Below the pieces are notes generated by a model that saw nothing but the letters and a program-made list of their open reading frames with translations, was not told where the DNA came from and ran no database searches. A stretch of DNA of 64,000 bases. It comes from Treponema sp. OMZ 787. GTDB lineage: Bacteria > Spirochaetota > Spirochaetia > Treponematales > Treponemataceae. The stretch spans positions 2,108,001-2,172,000 of the forward strand of contig NZ_CP051198.1 of assembly GCF_024181225.1 (NCBI RefSeq), read 5' to 3'. A program made the position numbers and the translations under genes. This document shows positions 36,616 through 43,896 of the stretch, piece after piece (the stretch's first letter is position 1; every line of letters begins with the position of its first letter).

Positions 36616-36921
36616 ATGGAACTGAAAAAACAAACCCAAAAGGGGACTATTATATCTGAAAAATTTATAGAACCGGAAAATTATAGGGTCATTCTTCTTA
36701 ATGATGACTTTACCCCTATGGATTTTGTTGTGGCCGTCCTTATTTCTATATTCAATAAGTCGCCTGAAGAGGCCGAGACATTGATGTTTAAGGTTCACAA
36801 AACGGGACAAGCATCTGTCGGAATCTATGTATATGACATAGCAACAACAAAGTGCTTTCAAGTATTAACGGCAGCAAAGAATAATAATTTTCCGCTGCAA
36901 TGCAAGGTTGAAAAGGTATGA
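36616..36921 (+). CDS. clpS: ClpS N-degron adaptor
   Basis: A 101-residue protein with the ClpS core: YRVILLNDDFTPMDFVVAVL, with the Asn-Asp-Asp that bind the N-degron alpha-amino group, and MFKVHKTGQASVGIYVYDIA. ClpS hands proteins with Leu, Phe, Trp or Tyr N-termini to ClpAP. It overlaps clpA by four bases (ATGA). No Shine-Dalgarno is visible, and TATA-rich sequence abuts the ATG. Confidence 0.95.
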   Translation: MELKKQTQKGTIISEKFIEPENYRVILLNDDFTPMDFVVAVLISIFNKSPEEAETLMFKVHKTGQASVGIYVYDIATTKCFQVLTAAKNNNFPLQCKVEKV

Positions 36922-39290
36922 ATTTTACGGTAAGTATAACTGTCAGACGCATTTTTCAAGATGCTGTGGAAGACGCAAAAAAAAGAAATCATGAATTTGT
37001 TACTCCGGAGCACCTCTTGTGGGCTATTATGTTCAATCCTAAGGCCTTAGAGCTTTTTACCCTTTCAGGTTCGGATTTGGGATATATCCACGATAACCTA
37101 AACACCTACCTTGAAAACAAGATTCCGCTGAGAACACAAAATAATCAGGCTGAACCCATTCAGACTATAGGCCTACAAAATGTTTTTGAAAGGGCGATTT
37201 TAAACTGCAATGCTGCCGAAAAACCGGTTATAGGCATTAACGACATAATAGTGAGCCTTATGGATGAGGAAAAAAATCATTGTTCTTTTTTTATGAAGAA
37301 AAGCGGGATAGACCGCCTAAGGCTTTTGCAGCTTGTAAGCAGCCCCGACTTTTATGATGACGGTAAAACCAAGAGTGCCTATGAGCAAGCCGAAGATGCT
37401 GAGGAAGACCTAAACATTAAAGAAAACTCGAAACATAAACCTCAAGCAGCCGAAGAAAAAAACGATCCCGAACACGGCAAAAACAAGGCACAAAAAACTT
37501 ATCTTGAAAGATTTACGGTAAATTTAACCGAAAAAGCCCGAAAGGGCAAACTTTCTCCCATTATAGGAAGGGAAGAAGAAATAGAAAGAACTGTTCAAAT
37601 TTTATGCCGCAAGCAAAAAAACAATCCCCTCCATGTAGGCGGAGCAGGGGTCGGAAAAACGGCTATAACCGAAGGGCTTGCCCAAAGAATTACGGCAAAC
37701 AAGGTTCCGAGCTTTTTAAAGAATGCAAATATATACAGCTTAAGCCTCTCGGATCTCTTGGCCGGAGCAAAATTCAGGGGCGACTTTGAAGAAAGGCTTA
37801 AAAAGATTATATCCGAAATCTCGAGAGAAAAAAATGCTATTCTTTTTATAGATGAAATTCACACAGTGGTAAACGCAAACTCAGGCGGAGGCGGAATTGA
37901 AGCCCCTGACCTTTTAAAACCGATCTTGTCTAATGGAAGGGTGCGCTGCATCGGAGCTACAACCTTTGAAGAATACAATAAGCATTTTACAAAGGATGCT
38001 GCTCTTGCAAGGCGTTTTCAAAAAATAGACATTGAAGAACCAAGCGAAGAAGAAGCCGTTAAGATACTAAAAGGCCTTAGAGAAAGCTACGAGAAGTTTC
38101 ATAATGTGCATTACAGCGATGAGGTTTTGGAATCGGCAGTTCATCTTTCGGCCCTTCATATAAGAGACAGGTTTTTGCCCGATAAGGCTATAGACCTTAT
38201 AGACGAGGCCGGAGCCCTCATTAAAATAAGAGCCGATAAAGAAAAAAACGGAAATGAAGCTGATGAAAAAGACCTTGAAGAAACAGCCTTGCCGGAAGTA
38301 AGCCTTACCGACATAGACAAGATTGTTGCAAAGGCTGCAAGGATACCGGAGCAGAAGGTTTCGGTAAACGAGACGGAAAAACTCAGGAATTTTGAAGAGA
38401 TTCTTTCAAAGAAGATCTTCGGCCAAAGCCCGGCTATTGAAGGCGTTACCAAGGCAGTAAAGCGATCCCGTGCAGGCTTCCGTTCCAAGGATAAACCTGT
38501 TGCAAACTTTTTGTTTGTAGGCCCCACGGGTGTCGGTAAGACGGAGCTTGCTAAGACCCTTGCAGAAGAGCTTGGTATTCCCCTTCTCCGCTTCGATATG
38601 AGCGAATATCAGGAGAAGCACACGGTAAGCCGCCTCATAGGTTCGCCCCCCGGCTACGTAGGTTTTGAAGAGGGAGGCCTTTTAACCGCAGCTGTACAAA
38701 AAACACCGAATGCGGTTCTTTTATTGGACGAGATAGAAAAGGCTCACCACGACATTTACAACATTCTATTACAGATTATGGACTATGCAACCCTCACGGA
38801 TAATCAGGGAAGGAAGGCAGCCTTTAACAATATAATTCTTATTATGACAAGCAATGCAGGTTCTTCAAATATAGGAAAGCCCTTGATCGGCTTCGGAGGA
38901 GAGCGTATTTCTGAATCGGCAGTGGATGAGGCTGTCGAAAAGACATTTACCCCAGAGTTCAGAAACAGGCTTGATGCAATCATAAAATTCGGGCCTCTTA
39001 CAATGCAGGTTATGAGTCTCATCATCAAAAAAGAGGTAGAAAAAATAAGCAGACAACTTGCCGAAAAAGAAATTTCGCTTGAGCTTGAAGAAGATGTTAT
39101 TCCTCTTTTAGCCGAAAAAGGCTATTCGGAAGAATTCGGAGCCCGCAATGCTGCCCGCCTTGTCGAAGACGAATTTGTAACGCCCTTAACCGACATGATT
39201 CTTTTCGGAGAAACAAAGAAGGGAAGCTCCGTAAAATGCCGTATCGGGGATAAGATGAAAAAACCCTATCTGGTTTTGAGCGTAAAATAA
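36918..39290 (+). CDS. clpA: ClpA unfoldase of the ClpAP protease
   Basis: A 790-residue AAA+ unfoldase: N-terminal Clp_N repeat, first Walker A GGAGVGKTAITEG, Walker B ILFIDEIHT, second Walker A GPTGVGKTELAKT, Walker B VLLLDEIEKAH and a ClpP-docking IGF loop (PLIGFGGE). There is no long ClpB-type coiled coil, so it is ClpA. It sits between its adaptor clpS and aat, so substrate tagging, recognition and unfolding are encoded together. ClpP is not in the window. Confidence 0.96.
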   Translation: MNFTVSITVRRIFQDAVEDAKKRNHEFVTPEHLLWAIMFNPKALELFTLSGSDLGYIHDNLNTYLENKIPLRTQNNQAEPIQTIGLQNVFERAILNCNAAEKPVIGINDIIVSLMDEEKNHCSFFMKKSGIDRLRLLQLVSSPDFYDDGKTKSAYEQAEDAEEDLNIKENSKHKPQAAEEKNDPEHGKNKAQKTYLERFTVNLTEKARKGKLSPIIGREEEIERTVQILCRKQKNNPLHVGGAGVGKTAITEGLAQRITANKVPSFLKNANIYSLSLSDLLAGAKFRGDFEERLKKIISEISREKNAILFIDEIHTVVNANSGGGGIEAPDLLKPILSNGRVRCIGATTFEEYNKHFTKDAALARRFQKIDIEEPSEEEAVKILKGLRESYEKFHNVHYSDEVLESAVHLSALHIRDRFLPDKAIDLIDEAGALIKIRADKEKNGNEADEKDLEETALPEVSLTDIDKIVAKAARIPEQKVSVNETEKLRNFEEILSKKIFGQSPAIEGVTKAVKRSRAGFRSKDKPVANFLFVGPTGVGKTELAKTLAEELGIPLLRFDMSEYQEKHTVSRLIGSPPGYVGFEEGGLLTAAVQKTPNAVLLLDEIEKAHHDIYNILLQIMDYATLTDNQGRKAAFNNIILIMTSNAGSSNIGKPLIGFGGERISESAVDEAVEKTFTPEFRNRLDAIIKFGPLTMQVMSLIIKKEVEKISRQLAEKEISLELEEDVIPLLAEKGYSEEFGARNAARLVEDEFVTPLTDMILFGETKKGSSVKCRIGDKMKKPYLVLSVK

Positions 39291-39311
39291 ACGGCTTAAT
39301 ACTTAAAAACA

Positions 39312-40052
39312 ATGTTGACCGATTTTTCTTCATTATCGCTTTTAAGTTCCGATGAAAAAAAGATACTCTTAAAAAGAGGTCAAAAGGATTTTCCTTGGCT
39401 TGAAAGCGATGACTTTTTTGATTTTAATAAGGCTTTCGGAGAAGAAGACTATATTCAAAAATCCCAAGATGATGAGGTAATATCGGGAGGGAACCTTTCA
39501 CCCGGCATGATTCTTTCGGCCTATAAACATTCTTTTTTTCCTTGGTTTTCGGAAGAAGATCCTATAATTTGGTTTTCCCCTTCCTTGCGCTTTGTTATAA
39601 ACAAGGATTCTTTTCATATTCCGTCCCGCTTAAAAAGAGAAATAAAAAAAGCCGATTTTAGGATAACGCAAAATACGGCCTTTGATGAGGTTATAGAAAA
39701 CTGTGCCCTAATAAAAAGAGATGGACAAAAGGGAACTTGGATCACAGATGATATGCTTCAAGCTTATAGGCTTCTTCATAAGCTGGGTTTTGCCCATTCC
39801 GTCGAAGCTTGGCAAGGCAGCGAATTGGCAGGCGGCTTTTACGGGCTTTACATAAACGAGGTCTTTATAGGCGAGTCCATGTTCAGCAAGGTAAGCGGAG
39901 CTTCCAAAACCGCCTTTGCCCTCTTTTCCCAAGACTTTTTTAAAAACAAAAAAGGCCTTTTAATCGATGCCCAAATCCCTTCCGAAAACATAAAACGCTT
40001 CGGCGGCTTTAAAATACCGCGAAATCGGTATCTGGGAATTTTGAATTCCTGA
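39312..40052 (+). CDS. aat: Leucyl/phenylalanyl-tRNA-protein transferase
   Basis: A 246-residue Aat enzyme. GGNLSPGMILSAYKHSFFPWF, the substrate region WFSPSLRFVI, and VEAWQGSELAGGFYGLYINEVF with GESMFSKVSGASK are diagnostic. It adds Leu or Phe from aminoacyl-tRNA to proteins with N-terminal Lys or Arg, creating N-degrons for ClpS-ClpAP. It starts 21 nt after clpA. Its last 15 codons and downstream 25 bp are duplicated 3.76 kb away, with only synonymous changes in the coding part. Confidence 0.95.
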   Translation: MLTDFSSLSLLSSDEKKILLKRGQKDFPWLESDDFFDFNKAFGEEDYIQKSQDDEVISGGNLSPGMILSAYKHSFFPWFSEEDPIIWFSPSLRFVINKDSFHIPSRLKREIKKADFRITQNTAFDEVIENCALIKRDGQKGTWITDDMLQAYRLLHKLGFAHSVEAWQGSELAGGFYGLYINEVFIGESMFSKVSGASKTAFALFSQDFFKNKKGLLIDAQIPSENIKRFGGFKIPRNRYLGILNS

Positions 40053-40076
40053 TTTTTATATACAAAGTATACTTGC
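40004..40076 (+). repeat. Direct repeat 1: aat 3' end (left end of island)
   Basis: The last 15 codons of aat plus about 25 bp downstream, including TATACTTGC. It matches 43763-43836. In the coding part the two differ at three third-codon positions, all synonymous. Confidence 0.9.
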
Positions 40077-40082
40077 GGACAC

Positions 40083-40111
40083 TAGACAATTTATAAAAAA
40101 GCGGTTAAAAT
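40083..40111 (+). promoter_or_regulatory. Promoter of the C10-tract lipoprotein gene
   Basis: TAGACA (40083-40088), 17-nt spacer, TAAAAT (40106-40111). A leader of about 60 nt carries GGAGGA before the ATG at 40176. Confidence 0.55.
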
Positions 40112-40175
40112 AGTAGATATGTAGTAAAAAAACAGGTTTTAGATTTACTTGCTAAAAAATTTGGAGGATTATTTT

Positions 40176-42149
40176 ATGAGGAAAAAGATGTTTTTGTTTA
40201 CGGCTGTTTTAATTGCCGTGTTTTTATCGGGCTGCGATCAAAATGTTGACACATCTAAAAAAACCGAAAAGCCGTCCATCGCCCCCCCCCCGAGTTCAGT
40301 AACAAAATATAAAATTACAGTAACCCAGCCTGCAAACGGCAAAATCGACGTAAGCCCCGCTCTTCCAACTGATGGAAAGGTTGATAAGGGAAGCGAGCTG
40401 ACCTTTAAGCTTTCCGCAAATACAGGCTATAAGGTTAAAGAGCTTATTATAGGCGGCATAACATATTCCGATGTTAAAGATAACAGCATTATAAAAAAGG
40501 TAAAAATCGAAAAAAATACGGCAGTTTCAGCTGTAGTGGAAGCGGAAGCAAGCCAACCGGCAGAACAAATAACTATTGGAAATTCGGTTATCTATGTTAC
40601 TAAAGATGAGGGCGGTAATATAATTAAGGCAAGCGGAAATATAACATTAGATAAATTAAAAGAATTGGCAGAAAAAAGTACTAACAACATAGTAATTAAC
40701 ACTAATGCTCTTACAATAAAATCATTTAAAAAGGAAAATAAGGACTTCACCGCTTACAAAATAAGTAAAGATACATTAAAAAAAGCCGCAAAGGCATTAA
40801 GTGTTTTAAATATCGAAAATGCCGACAGCACCAAACAAGCCATTACACTTGATGAAAATGCAAACATAAAAACTATCAGCGGCGATATTTCATTAAAAGA
40901 TATTATGAAATGTACCAATGAAGAAATAACGGAAATAGCAAAATATATTGCTTACAATTTAAAAGAAAAAACAGAGCCTGATTTTGATTCAACAAACTTA
41001 AAAATAAATACTTTTGATAAAAAGCCGAAAGGAAATTCCGAAAATATTGAATGGGAATATATATCTACTCCTATTACTCCAAAATTTTTAAAAGAAACTA
41101 AACTCAATGCACTTAACAAAGCAGTTTTGAATTTTAAAGATAGTAACGAAGTTATGCATGTAAAATTTGAAAGCTATCAAGGAGACACAAAAGAACAAAA
41201 ACAAAGTGATTATTTTGATATAAATGAATTCTCTAATGAAATAGAAAACGGAAAATTGAAAAATATTTCTGCTAGTGATATTAAAGGTTTTATTTTTTTA
41301 AGAGGTAAAAAAGAAAAAATAAACGGAAATGATAACTATCCAGAAATTAGTAAATTAAGGAAAATAAGTGAAAAATTAGGAACAAAATTCACAGTAGGTT
41401 CAGTTGAACTTTCAGGAAATGTAGGTGAAATACTTCAAAAACTTATTAATAAAGAAATTCTTGAAGAAGAAACAGAAAAAAGCATAAAATTTATTTATGA
41501 TCAAACACTTTGCTCAACAGATTTTTATACAGGATATTTTGGAACAAAAAGCAATCCAAATTTATCAGCAAAACAGATTCAAGAATATTATAATCGCTCT
41601 GATATAATGCAACTAGATGATGTAACAATTACTGGATTGAATTCTGAAAATTATAAAGGAAATTTTATTGACAATATGTTAACTAATGTTAACTTCAAAA
41701 ATAGCGATTTATCAAAAATAAATTTTGAATATTGTTCAACAGGTGGTGGATATCTTAAATTTGAAAACACAATTTTACCACGAACAATGGAAGGTTCAGT
41801 GATTTTTGATCTTACATTAAGAAATTCAAAATTTCCAGATTTAAACCTATCATTAGGAAAAACAATCAAAGCATTACCACGAATAAAAAACTCATTAAAA
41901 ATATACAATCTAAAAAATAAATTATTTGATAACTGGACTAAAGAAGAAATAGAACAATTTAAGATGAAAAAATATGGTCCTAACGAATTTGTTGGTCCAA
42001 GATATATATGGGAAAAATTTCCATATAAAAAAGAAACTGAGTTTGAAACACCTACTATATTCATTGAAGATAATACAACAGATTCTATACAAAAACGACA
42101 AAGTCAACTTCTCGCTTTATTACAAACCCAAAATAAATCCCGCGGTTAG
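40176..42149 (+). CDS. Putative phase-variable surface lipoprotein
   Basis: A 657-residue lipoprotein. Signal peptide with lipobox LSGC, then a Pro-rich linker encoded by a run of ten C (40282-40291). Residues ~45-130 form an InlB B-repeat-like domain (ITVTQPANGKIDVSPALPTDG, FKLSANTGYKV). The C-terminal half is Asn/Lys-rich with pentapeptide-like stretches (LTNVNFKNSDLSKINFEYC). The 3' half is more AT-rich than the 5' third, suggesting mosaic origin. A homologous 3' fragment lies at 43655-43805. GGAGGA supports the start at 40176. A change in C number would shift frame about 35 residues after the start. Confidence 0.78.
   Translation: MRKKMFLFTAVLIAVFLSGCDQNVDTSKKTEKPSIAPPPSSVTKYKITVTQPANGKIDVSPALPTDGKVDKGSELTFKLSANTGYKVKELIIGGITYSDVKDNSIIKKVKIEKNTAVSAVVEAEASQPAEQITIGNSVIYVTKDEGGNIIKASGNITLDKLKELAEKSTNNIVINTNALTIKSFKKENKDFTAYKISKDTLKKAAKALSVLNIENADSTKQAITLDENANIKTISGDISLKDIMKCTNEEITEIAKYIAYNLKEKTEPDFDSTNLKINTFDKKPKGNSENIEWEYISTPITPKFLKETKLNALNKAVLNFKDSNEVMHVKFESYQGDTKEQKQSDYFDINEFSNEIENGKLKNISASDIKGFIFLRGKKEKINGNDNYPEISKLRKISEKLGTKFTVGSVELSGNVGEILQKLINKEILEEETEKSIKFIYDQTLCSTDFYTGYFGTKSNPNLSAKQIQEYYNRSDIMQLDDVTITGLNSENYKGNFIDNMLTNVNFKNSDLSKINFEYCSTGGGYLKFENTILPRTMEGSVIFDLTLRNSKFPDLNLSLGKTIKALPRIKNSLKIYNLKNKLFDNWTKEEIEQFKMKKYGPNEFVGPRYIWEKFPYKKETEFETPTIFIEDNTTDSIQKRQSQLLALLQTQNKSRG
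40282..40291 (+). repeat. Homopolymeric C10 tract in coding sequence
   Basis: Ten consecutive C bases within codons Ala-Pro-Pro-Pro just after the lipobox. Runs this long are unstable by strand slippage, and one is unusual in such AT-rich DNA. Confidence 0.95.
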
Positions 42150-42204
42150 TTGATTTGTGCGGTTTTTTGAAAATATGCGGGCAATTACTGCTCGACGTAT
42201 CAGA

Positions 42205-42300
42205 GCGGACAAGGATGTCCGTGGTTCTAAGCTACAGCAAGTTTTTTCGTCAGAAAAACTTGTCGTTGAACAGCGTACACGGACGTACGCTGTTCAACAG
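42205..42300. repeat. Structured intergenic region with three stem-loops
   Basis: The 239-bp gap after the lipoprotein gene holds GGACA..TGTCC (42208-42221), a 9-bp stem CAAGTTTTT/AAAAACTTG (42238-42262), and a perfect 13-bp stem (42266-42278 with 42285-42297, 6-nt loop). It is richer in GC than its surroundings. It looks like a dispersed structured repeat or recombination site rather than a gene; open frames across it lack ribosome sites. Confidence 0.6.
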
Positions 42301-42388
42301 GCCTGTGGGTACTTTTTTGTTCGTGCCTTGTACTTACCTCGCCTATTTTCAAAAAGGAGTGATGTCTTCCTTCCCCAAAAACCGATTT

Positions 42389-42592
42389 TTATAGAGCCTT
42401 TATCTCTTCAATGGAAAGGCCTGTTCCTTCAGCTATTTTATCAATATCAAAACCAAACTGCTTAAAAGCCTTAGCCGTTTCAAGTTTGGTTTGATAGGCT
42501 CCCTGAGATATACCCTGTTGTATTCCAATTCTTAGACTTTCTTCTCTCTGTACTGCAATATCTGTATCGTAATCATATTCGGCTACTAACAT
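42389..42592 (-). CDS. Free-standing Rpn C-terminal domain (duplicated RpnS-like ORF)
   Basis: A 67-residue ORF that starts MLVAEYDYDTDIAVQREESL, exactly the internal-start sequence of Rpn copy 3, and ends LETAKAFKQFGFDIDKIAEGTGLSIEEIKAL-type (tail module). It begins 2 nt after the copy 3 stop. The Shine-Dalgarno at the internal start was lost: GGGAGGTAATAAATATG became AAATTATAAATATG. Translation probably depends on termination-reinitiation. It carries no nuclease domain, so it would be a solo tail protein or a tail reservoir for recombination. Confidence 0.65.
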   Translation of the reverse strand: MLVAEYDYDTDIAVQREESLRIGIQQGISQGAYQTKLETAKAFKQFGFDIDKIAEGTGLSIEEIKAL

Positions 42593-42598
42593 ATTTAT
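42516..42598 (-). repeat. 83-bp direct repeat, distal copy
   Basis: Identical to 42782-42864 except one base (A versus G). It covers the start and first ~27 codons of the free-standing tail ORF. Recombination with the partner would remove 266 bp and give copy 3 the other tail in frame. Confidence 0.92.
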
Positions 42599-42858
42599 AA
42601 TTTTTCTATTTCCGCTTGAGTAAGCCCTGTACCCTCAGCAATTTTTGCTATCGGTATACCCATTTTCTTAAAAGCTAAAGCTGTTTTTATTACTCCATCG
42701 GAAAAGCCTCGCTTAATACCCTGTTCAATACCCTGTTCAATACCTTGTTCAATACCTTGTTCAATACCCTGTTGTATTCCTTGTTGTATTCCAATTCTTA
42801 GACTTTCTTCTCTCTGTACTGCAATGTCTGTATCGTAATCATATTCGGCTACTAACAT
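42595..42858 (-). CDS. Putative intragenic short product of Rpn copy 3
   Basis: GGGAGGT (42866-42872, minus strand) lies 7 nt before an in-frame ATG at 42858, giving an 87-residue C-terminal protein that begins MLVAEYDYDTD. The neighbouring free-standing ORF starts at the equivalent ATG, which supports this as a natural domain boundary. Confidence 0.55.
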   Translation of the reverse strand: MLVAEYDYDTDIAVQREESLRIGIQQGIQQGIEQGIEQGIEQGIEQGIKRGFSDGVIKTALAFKKMGIPIAKIAEGTGLTQAEIEKL

Positions 42859-43521
42859 ATTTATTACCTCCCGTGATTTTCTCATTAAATATTCTTTTAA
42901 GATTCCTTTTTCTATACATATTTTTACTGCATTTGTAAAGCCGTTTTCAGGATCAAGTTGTGTTTGATTTCTTACCTCTTCTACAAAGAGGCTGTATTCT
43001 TCAAGCGGTTTGCAGAATGTTAAGATTTTGTTTGCCTTATCTGTATTGATGTTTAAAACCTGTACTGTCAATTCCAGCGGTACCTGTTCAGGTTTTGTAA
43101 TAAAGGCATCAGATAACTTTAGAAGTATACTTTCAGGGTAGTCTTCTTTGCCGTTATAAAAAACATAGAATTCCGGCGTAGGTATTTTAGACAATTTTCT
43201 TAAATATCTGTCAGTCGGTGCTTGCAGTTTTTCATAGAGCCTTGCTATATATTCTAAAAAACGTAAAGGCATATTTTCGTTTATAGTTGACTGATGTTCA
43301 GCTAACACGATGATTTTACCGTCTACAAGACAGGAAACATCGTTTATTATGTTCATATACATGACATTATCGAGCCTTATATTTTCTACAGGACAAGACA
43401 TTTGCAGGTTTGTTCCGTGCAAAGCGTTATATAACGATAAAAAGTTTTCTTTCGCTTTTTCGTCTTCCGAGAAAAGATCAACGAAGACCGAGTCTTTATA
43501 TTTTCTGTTTGCCGTACTCAT
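42595..43521 (-). CDS. Rpn/PD-(D/E)XK nuclease family protein, copy 3 (subfamily A)
   Basis: A 308-residue protein close to copies 1 and 5 (MSTANRKYKDSVFVDLFSED). Catalytic region: Asp in RLDNVMYM and E-x-Q in IIVLAEHQSTIN. The tail has seven tetrapeptides (GIQQ, GIEQ, GIKR) and ends AEGTGLTQAEIEKL. The start has GAGG in AGTGAGGAAGCAGCTATG. The internal Shine-Dalgarno GGGAGGT is stronger. It lies inside the island bounded by the aat repeats. Confidence 0.88.
   Translation of the reverse strand: MSTANRKYKDSVFVDLFSEDEKAKENFLSLYNALHGTNLQMSCPVENIRLDNVMYMNIINDVSCLVDGKIIVLAEHQSTINENMPLRFLEYIARLYEKLQAPTDRYLRKLSKIPTPEFYVFYNGKEDYPESILLKLSDAFITKPEQVPLELTVQVLNINTDKANKILTFCKPLEEYSLFVEEVRNQTQLDPENGFTNAVKICIEKGILKEYLMRKSREVINMLVAEYDYDTDIAVQREESLRIGIQQGIQQGIEQGIEQGIEQGIEQGIKRGFSDGVIKTALAFKKMGIPIAKIAEGTGLTQAEIEKL
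42709..42792 (-). repeat. 12-bp tandem repeat, seven units, coding GI(E/Q)Q
   Basis: Seven in-frame 12-bp units encode GIQQ twice, GIEQ four times and GIKR once in the tail of Rpn copy 3. Confidence 0.95.
42782..42864 (-). repeat. 83-bp direct repeat, proximal copy
   Basis: Partner of 42516-42598, one mismatch. It runs from the first repeat units through the internal start codon to six bases beyond it, stopping just short of the Shine-Dalgarno. Confidence 0.92.
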
Positions 43522-43542
43522 AGCTGCTTCCTCACTGGTTGT

Positions 43543-43571
43543 ATTATATCATATATGAGAAGGTTTTTAAA
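43543..43571 (-). promoter_or_regulatory. Predicted promoter of Rpn copy 3
   Basis: Minus strand TTTAAA (43566-43571), 17-nt spacer, TATAAT (43543-43548). Same arrangement as before copies 1 and 5. Confidence 0.55.
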
Positions 43572-43654
43572 GGGTATTGACAGTGTATTTTTGTTCTGGA
43601 TGCAAATATTTTCAAAGGTATAATAGACTTAAATATATATTTAGAGGTGAAGTA

Positions 43655-43805
43655 TAAGTTAAAGATTTTGGAAACTATCAAGGTTCCATACAAAAACCTA
43701 CCGATACATTCCTTGCTTTAATACAAAATCAAGGTAAGTTTCATGGTGAGTTGATTTGTGCAGCGGCTTTAAAATACCGCGAAATCGGTATCTCGGGATT
43801 TTAAA
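43655..43805 (+). pseudogene. 3' fragment of a lipoprotein gene like that at 40176
   Basis: The reading GSIQKPTDTFLALIQNQGKF aligns with the end of the 40176 lipoprotein (SIQKRQSQLLALLQTQNKSR). Where that gene stops with TAG this copy reads GAG and continues into the second aat repeat. Both are followed by TTGATTTGTGC. No start or 5' part remains. It marks a second, mostly deleted copy of the lipoprotein at the right end of the island. Confidence 0.7.
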
Positions 43806-43836
43806 TTCCTGATTTTTATATAACAAGTATACTTGC
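43763..43836 (+). repeat. Direct repeat 2: aat 3' end (right end of island)
   Basis: It encodes the aat ending GFKIPRNRYLGILNS plus stop in an intact frame, with three synonymous differences from the aat copy (CTC/CTG, GGG/GGA, TTA/TTG), and continues into the shared TATACTTGC. It leads directly into the vapBC operator. Confidence 0.9.
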
Positions 43837-43847
43837 AAGTATACTTG
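43824..43847. promoter_or_regulatory. Tandem palindromic operator of vapBC
   Basis: Two adjacent copies of the perfect 12-bp palindrome CAAGTATACTTG. The second runs into the -35 box (TTGACA at 43845), so binding of a ribbon-helix-helix antitoxin dimer pair would block RNA polymerase. This is standard for VapB-type autoregulation. Confidence 0.85.
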
Positions 43848-43873
43848 ACAGTTAAATAAAAAAGCTTTACAAT
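43845..43873 (+). promoter_or_regulatory. Promoter of vapBC
   Basis: TTGACA (43845-43850), 17-nt spacer, TACAAT (43868-43873). It is followed by AGGAGGT and the ATG at 43897. Confidence 0.85.
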
Positions 43874-43896
43874 TGACATAATAGGAGGTATGACGG

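Noticed and set aside
42155-42465. Overlapping ORFs of 79 and 102 residues across the stem-loop region
   Set aside because: No Shine-Dalgarno, they run over inverted repeats and into the Rpn tail antisense. More likely a non-coding structured repeat.
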